From the NCBI GenBank assembly GCA_023393455.1, contig JAEWLJ010000012.1, forward strand, positions 1-64,000: 64,000 bases of DNA, in the 5' to 3' direction. The translations under genes were made by a program, and so were the position numbers. The DNA comes from Methanobacteriota archaeon. GTDB lineage: Archaea > Halobacteriota > Methanomicrobia > Methanomicrobiales > Methanoculleaceae. Shown here one piece after another: positions 60,635 to 64,000 of this stretch. The notes below the pieces were generated by a model. That model made no database searches. It was given only the letters and a program-made list of their open reading frames with translations, and was not told the origin of the DNA. Each line of letters opens with the position of its first letter. The stretch's first letter is position 1.

Positions 60635-60975
60635 TCAAAGGTGTGCATCAAGACTCTCAAACACAGTCTGATGATAGTAGAAGTAGGAGATCCTGAACTT
60701 GTCCCAAAATGCTTCCATCGGGAGGGGGACACCTCCATAGGCGCTACTTAGGATATGGATATTCAAGGGGATAGCGCTCAATTCAATAAAATAGGGCATA
60801 TTTTTGGGCATCTCGGTCTCAAGAACATGGTGGCATGCGATAATAGTTATCCCCCTCCGAAAACGGTGTTGATCACTGGAATCTCATTGGAAAGAACCTT
60901 CAGAGAGTAGTAGATGAAAGTTCGCCAATTGCTTAAAACTCGCCGATACCAACAGAAATGCATTGCTGCCATATA
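60635..60975 (-). pseudogene. Frameshifted small gene of unknown family
   Basis: On the minus strand a frame (CWYRRVLSNWRTFIYYSLKVLSNEIPVINTVFGG) ends at 60847. After one base shift in a G-run it continues as ITIIACHHVLETEMPKNMPYFIELSAIPLN... to a stop at 60635. The joined product would be about 110 residues. Unrecognised; it may be real, or a chance pair of frames. Confidence 0.35.
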
Positions 60976-60982
60976 GTAAGTT

Positions 60983-61075
60983 AGCGCCAATGGCGGACAC
61001 CCCCTCCCGGTCCCTCCCCCACCCAGGCGCATATCCCATAGAAAGCTGTTTCACCATCTTTGCCCAGGAATAGTT
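60983..61075 (-). repeat. Dispersed G+C-rich intergenic repeat, copy 7 (reverse, partial)
   Basis: The minus strand carries CTATTCCTGGGC, GTGAAACAGCTTTCTATGGG, a GGGTGGGGGAGGG block and CCGCCATTGGCGC, aligned with the reverse copy at 30.2-30.3 kb. Confidence 0.55.
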
Positions 61076-61305
61076 CAGGTAGCAGTTATCCGGGGAAATA
61101 AGTACTCTGATAAGGGTGTACCGAAGGTCCGGAGATCATTTTGGGACTACCTCCCTAAGATCTACAATGTGCTCTTCCAGTTCGACGCCGAGTGCTACCA
61201 GGAGTGGGTGGCAGAGCTCGCGGTCTGGCTGGGGGACAGGGGCGAAGGAGAGAGGACGAGTCCCTACCACCTTCAGGTGACCGTTTGCAACAGGGCCCCT
61301 CCTGA
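61076..61305. other. No clear gene
   Basis: A 65-codon plus frame (61169-61366) shows no family resemblance or ribosome site; it may be part of the decayed replication protein upstream of the zinc-ribbon remnant. Confidence 0.3.
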
Positions 61306-61530
61306 TGTTGCAAACGTCACAAGGCGCTCCCGGGGATACTCGACCACAGGGCGTTTGAGGAGGTGAAGACTGAACTCGGCCGGTGTGATGTCTGTAATAC
61401 GGGGAAGGTGGTCTACCGCTCGCGAGAGACAGAGACAAACGTCTGTGCGGGGTGTTACGCCCGGCTGGAGCGCGCCGAGATCGAGCGCATGCTGACCATT
61501 ATCGGTGAGGCAGCAGAGATGAGCCGGTGA
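61306..61530 (+). pseudogene. Decayed second copy of the replication-protein tail
   Basis: The frame GILDHRAFEEVKTELGRCDVCNTGKVVYRSRE...CAGCYARLE matches the zinc-ribbon end of the 933-residue protein (GVLDPREFLRVKVEIGRCDLCDTGKAVYRSRE). It retains CxxC...CxxC but a stop lies before residue 1 and no start remains. It shows that a second, eroded replication gene stood here. Confidence 0.75.
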
Positions 61531-61613
61531 ATGCCAGCCGGGACGCCCCTACAACCGGCAACCCGGGGGAAAAGCGTTATCCTGACGGGGAGGTAACAGG
61601 AGTATGATACGGT

Positions 61614-61916
61614 ATGCTTACGGCTGACGGCATCCTCGGTGCGCTGGCGGAACACCGCGAACGGATCAGGAGCCTGGGCGTTCGGCGGATCGGGGTCTTC
61701 GGGTCGTTTGCCCGGGGGGAAGAGCGCGAAGAGAGTGATATCGACATCCTCATCGAGTTCAAGGAAGGAGGGCGCTCCTTTGACACGTACATGGACCTCA
61801 AGTTCTTCCTCGAAGATCTCTTCGGGAGAAGAGTCGACCTCGTCGACCGCGATGCCATAAAGCCGGCTCTCGCACCGCATATCCTCCGGAGCGTTCGGTA
61901 TGTCCCGGGAATATAA
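61614..61916 (+). CDS. mntA: MntA-type nucleotidyltransferase antitoxin
   Basis: A 100-residue minimal nucleotidyltransferase with GSFARGEEREESDIDILIEF (GSx10DxD, about residues 30-49). In MntA/HepT systems this antitoxin adds AMP to the HepT toxin and inactivates it. Its end overlaps the HepT start by 17 nt. The partner is broken (see HepT). Confidence 0.85.
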   Translation: MLTADGILGALAEHRERIRSLGVRRIGVFGSFARGEEREESDIDILIEFKEGGRSFDTYMDLKFFLEDLFGRRVDLVDRDAIKPALAPHILRSVRYVPGI

Positions 61917-62240
61917 CCTCTATCTCAATGATACCCTTGAGGCTATCGGGAGAATTGAGCGGTATACCCGGGGAATGGACTACGAGGGGTTCCTGGCAGA
62001 CGACCTGGTGCAGGACGGAGTGATCCGGAACCTCATGGTCATCGGCGAGGCAAACTCATCCCCGAACCGCTGAAACGTGAACACGCCGATATTTCCTGGA
62101 GAAAGATTGCAGGAATGCGCGACATCCTCATCCACGCATACTTCGGGATCCATAACGAGATCGTGTGGGACGTTGTCAGGAACAAGATCCCGGAACTCCG
62201 GGGCGCAATCAGGCAGATGCTTGATGACGGGGCCGCCTGA
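61900..62240 (+). pseudogene. hepT: HepT-type HEPN toxin, frameshifted
   Basis: Starts MSREYNLYLNDTLEAIGRIERYTRG and reads to MVIGEA at about 62052, then a base is missing near GCAAACTC. The second part continues in another frame with LIPEPLKRE, WRKIAGMRDILIHAYF (the RX4H active motif) and ends at 62240. As read, the toxin is interrupted before its active site. A sequencing or assembly error could restore it. Confidence 0.8.
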
Positions 62241-62380
62241 TCACCCTCTGCCGGGGTTCGGTGCCCGAGAACGGCTTGCCCCGCCGACGTCGCCCGCACC
62301 AATGCCCGGTCGATCGCAAACCCCTCGCCATCCGCTGCGCTCCTCCCGCAAACCCGGCGGCCGGCCGGGTCCGATTGTTA
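62241..62380. other. Gene-free stretch after HepT
   Basis: No supported frame. A large minus/plus frame here is antisense to the Fic gene region. Confidence 0.3.
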
Positions 62381-62502
62381 TGCGTCACCGGTGTCGCACC
62401 ACCGGTTTTGTGCGACACAAAAATGCACTCTGTGTCGCACAAAGTTTTTTGTGGGTCATAGGTGTCGCACAAATTCCGGTGTGGGTCACGAGTGTCCCAC
62501 AA
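62381..62502 (+). repeat. GTGTCGCAC repeat array
   Basis: Three direct copies of a GTCAyrrGTGTCGCAC-type block at 62382, 62454 and 62484 surround the hairpin. The last two (GTGGGTCA..GTGTC.CACAA) are spaced 30 nt apart. The array lies between convergent genes. Confidence 0.5.
62407..62450 (+). terminator. Strong hairpin plus T-run in the MntA/HepT-Fic space
   Basis: A 13-bp perfect inverted repeat (TTTGTGCGACACA at 62407-62419, TGTGTCGCACAAA at 62431-62443) with an 11-nt loop is followed by six T at 62445-62450. It looks like an intrinsic terminator for the toxin-antitoxin unit 170 nt upstream. Confidence 0.55.
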
Positions 62503-62579
62503 CCACCTCCGGGGCATGGTTTCTGTCTATCGGATCGGGGTTCTGGTCTACACGAAACGGCCTGGGGATACCAGAGTAT

Positions 62580-63689
62580 TCACAACCGGTCCCCCTCGGT
62601 GATGGCGAGCAGGCGCGGGAAGGCATAGGTCGCGGCACGCCGCCCTCCGCCCTCGGTAAGGACGGCGATGATCCCCTGTTCACGGAGCTGCTGGAGGATC
62701 CGCTCTGCCGCCCTCCGTGGTATCGCCGCCTGCTCGAAAAACTCAGCCGAACTGAAGACCGGCGTCTTAAAGAGCGCATCGAGCGCGGCGACCGCATACT
62801 GCGACCGGGTCACCTCCGGCACCGTCTGCTTCATCTCGTCGTAAAGGTCGAGGATTGCCGTTGCTTTCCGGCCGTTCGCCCCCGCCTGCTCCTCGATGGC
62901 GTGGAGGAAGAACGCGATCCAGCCGTTCCAGTCCCCGTCCCGCGAGACCGCGAGCAGCCGCTCGTAGTAGACCGGCCGGTTCCGCTCGAGGTAGGCGCTG
63001 ATGTAGAACATCGGGCTCCCGATCAGCCCCTTCTCGTAGAGGATGAGGGGGATGAGCATCCGCCCGATACGCCCGTTGCCGTCGCAGAACGGGTGGATGA
63101 GCTCGAACTGCGCTTTCAGGACCGAGACCTGGACGAGAACGTCCAACTCCCCGCTCTGCAGGTAGGCCTCCCAGTCCCCGAGCGCCCCGGGAAGATCCTC
63201 CGGCGCCGGCGGGACATAGATCGCGTGCTCGATCTGGGCGTCCCGCCCGATGAAGTTCTGGATCGTGCGGATGCACCCCGGCTCCCGGTCCATGCCCCGG
63301 CTGCCGGAGAGAAGGATCCGGTGCAGGTCGCAGACGAGGGCTAAGTCCAGCCGCCGGGTCTTGAGGGCTTCCACCGCAGTATTCAGCGCCTCCCGGTAGT
63401 TGATGATCTCCTGGATATCGGCAAGCGCCGCATCGCCGATCGGCTCCCTCGGGTTCGCCTCAAACCGCAGGACGTCCTCGAGCGACGCCTGGGTTCCCTC
63501 GATCCTCGACGAGAGCACCGCCTCCTGCGTCAGGAGCGGGGAGAGGAGGAGCCGTGGGTTTGGGGTCGCCTGGAGGATGCCGTCGTACCGGGCGAGGGCG
63601 CGGTTCGCCGACGCTATCTGCGGGATATGGGCCTCCCAGTCGATGCCGGCCGGGGGCAGCGGCTCCGGGACATAGGGTTGGACCGTCAC
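62580..63689 (-). CDS. Fic-family AMP-transferase
   Basis: A 369-residue Fic protein: an N-terminal Fic_N domain with the inhibitory motif SSRIEGTQ (about residues 60-67), then the catalytic HPFCDGNGRIGR (about residue 199), and a C-terminal helix-turn-helix-like region (FEQAAIPRRAAERILQQLREQGII). It transfers AMP from ATP to target proteins; the target is unknown. Inhibition motif on its own chain makes it class II. It lies at the island's right edge. Confidence 0.93.
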   Translation of the reverse strand: MTVQPYVPEPLPPAGIDWEAHIPQIASANRALARYDGILQATPNPRLLLSPLLTQEAVLSSRIEGTQASLEDVLRFEANPREPIGDAALADIQEIINYREALNTAVEALKTRRLDLALVCDLHRILLSGSRGMDREPGCIRTIQNFIGRDAQIEHAIYVPPAPEDLPGALGDWEAYLQSGELDVLVQVSVLKAQFELIHPFCDGNGRIGRMLIPLILYEKGLIGSPMFYISAYLERNRPVYYERLLAVSRDGDWNGWIAFFLHAIEEQAGANGRKATAILDLYDEMKQTVPEVTRSQYAVAALDALFKTPVFSSAEFFEQAAIPRRAAERILQQLREQGIIAVLTEGGGRRAATYAFPRLLAITEGDRL

Positions 63690-64000
63690 GCCGTCTCTGC
63701 CTCCGTGTTATCCACTCCTGTCATTCTTCACCCTCCGCAAGGTCGTAGTTCGTCCGCACCACCCCGATATCGTGCTCGAGACTCACCGTTCATCAGGGCA
63801 ATCGGCGTCCTGTCCGGCTGCTCCGCGTCCTGCCGGGTTGCCATATACCTATTCGTGGCGGGAGAGTGTATTAAGAGTGCTCATTCACGATTGCATGGGT
63901 TCCTGACCGGCGGATCCGCCGGCCATCTCGCTATAACCGATTCAAATCCGGACCTCACCGGCCGGGCTTATGCCAAAAAAGATTGGATCACAAACAGATC
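63690..64000. other. Right-end intergenic stretch
   Basis: Minus-strand codons SLEHDIGVVRTNYDLAEGEE just before the Fic gene hint at a decayed gene end. A perfect 16-bp palindrome CCGGCGGATCCGCCGG lies at 63907-63922, and TATAA near 63932. Otherwise empty. Confidence 0.35.
63970..64000 (+). CDS. Possible gene start at the right edge (partial)
   Basis: ATG at 63970 opens a frame MPKKIGSQTD that leaves the window. A TATAA near 63932 and the 16-bp palindrome upstream are compatible with a promoter, but ten codons are too few to judge. Confidence 0.25.
   Translation, partial: MPKKIGSQTD

Larger units (their letters stand above)
42386..61530. mobile_element. Putative accessory (integrated plasmid/virus-derived) island
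   Basis: Between nth (next to tRNA-Pro) and a decayed copy of the replication-gene tail lies about 19 kb of element-type and defence genes: primase-ATPase, DUF1016, TBP-like, EVE, helicase/methyltransferase pairs and HEPN-like protein, with A+T-rich stretches unlike the neighbours. Both the primase gene and the 61.3 kb remnant end in the same zinc ribbon. No integrase, attachment site or direct-repeat boundary is visible, so the limits are estimates. Confidence 0.4.

Noticed and set aside
62381..62502. Promoter operators for toxin or Fic genes
   Set aside because: The array lies between two convergent gene ends, so it is not upstream of either.
62391..63344. 317-codon plus-strand frame
   Set aside because: Overlaps the Fic gene in reverse and passes through the repeat array; no start site.

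Overview
The window is a 64 kb piece of a G+C-rich euryarchaeal genome. It looks like a hydrogenotrophic methanogen of the order Methanomicrobiales, most like Methanoculleus; I infer that placement from gene content and have not run a database search. Supporting genes are methanogenesis marker protein 14, a MvhA/MvhG-type [NiFe] hydrogenase with HypA/C/E and a maturation protease, archaeal DnaG, CDP-archaeol synthase, a tetraether-lipid-synthase-like radical SAM protein, archaeal UMP kinase, Mut7-C, a RimK-type glutamate ligase and UPF0058. Promoters are archaeal: TATA boxes lie 25-30 nt before starts, and several starts look leaderless.

Positions 1-42.4 kb are mostly core genome. In order they hold: a glycine betaine ABC transporter (opuA type, minus strand); argG; a PPOX-fold protein; the marker-14 pair; a minus-strand operon carS-pyrE-purD-argF divergent from the tetraether synthase homologue; an alanine dehydrogenase/ornithine cyclodeaminase family gene; a 6.4-kb hydrogenase and signalling block (ferredoxin, V4R protein, MvhG, MvhA, two roadblock proteins, then a MinD ATPase with a membrane-anchored roadblock-like protein and a DUF2226-like protein, and a maturation protease); a RimK ligase; UPF0058 and dnaG; a tightly packed hypC-hypA-hypE-GNAT-DUF2156-pyrC operon; msrB and a lipoprotein; an iron-sulfur flavoprotein; a 1159-residue HEAT-repeat protein; GalT-like and GT4 sugar genes; Mut7-C, AmrS and a 49-residue zinc ribbon; UMP kinase; tRNA-Pro(UGG); and endonuclease III.

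From about 42.4 kb to 63.7 kb the content changes to an accessory island. A three-gene replication module (primase, zinc finger and ATPase fused in one protein) follows tRNA-Pro/nth. Next come a broken DUF1016 gene, a divergent TATA-binding protein, DUF365 and EVE proteins, a PLD-SNF2 helicase with an Eco57I-like methyltransferase, an A+T-rich HEPN-like gene, and an A+T-rich operon of a DNA methyltransferase with a GHKL (MORC/MutL-like) ATPase. The far end has a decayed second copy of the replication gene's zinc-ribbon tail, an MntA/HepT toxin-antitoxin pair with a frameshifted HepT, and a Fic AMP-transferase. It reads as a defence island built around an integrated plasmid or virus-like element that has partly decayed.

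The intergenic spaces hold a dispersed G+C-rich repeat (copies near 0.05, 8.1, 13.4-14.0, 30.3 and 61.0 kb) and a second hairpin-containing repeat (8.3 and 30.5 kb). The most unusual blocks are the hydrogenase without an MvhD gene that is wired to roadblock, V4R and MinD proteins, and the methyltransferase-GHKL operon. Single-gene points include an endonuclease III whose second Fe-S cysteine is a histidine, a TBP whose first half is degenerate, and a likely shared promoter between carS and the tetraether synthase homologue.
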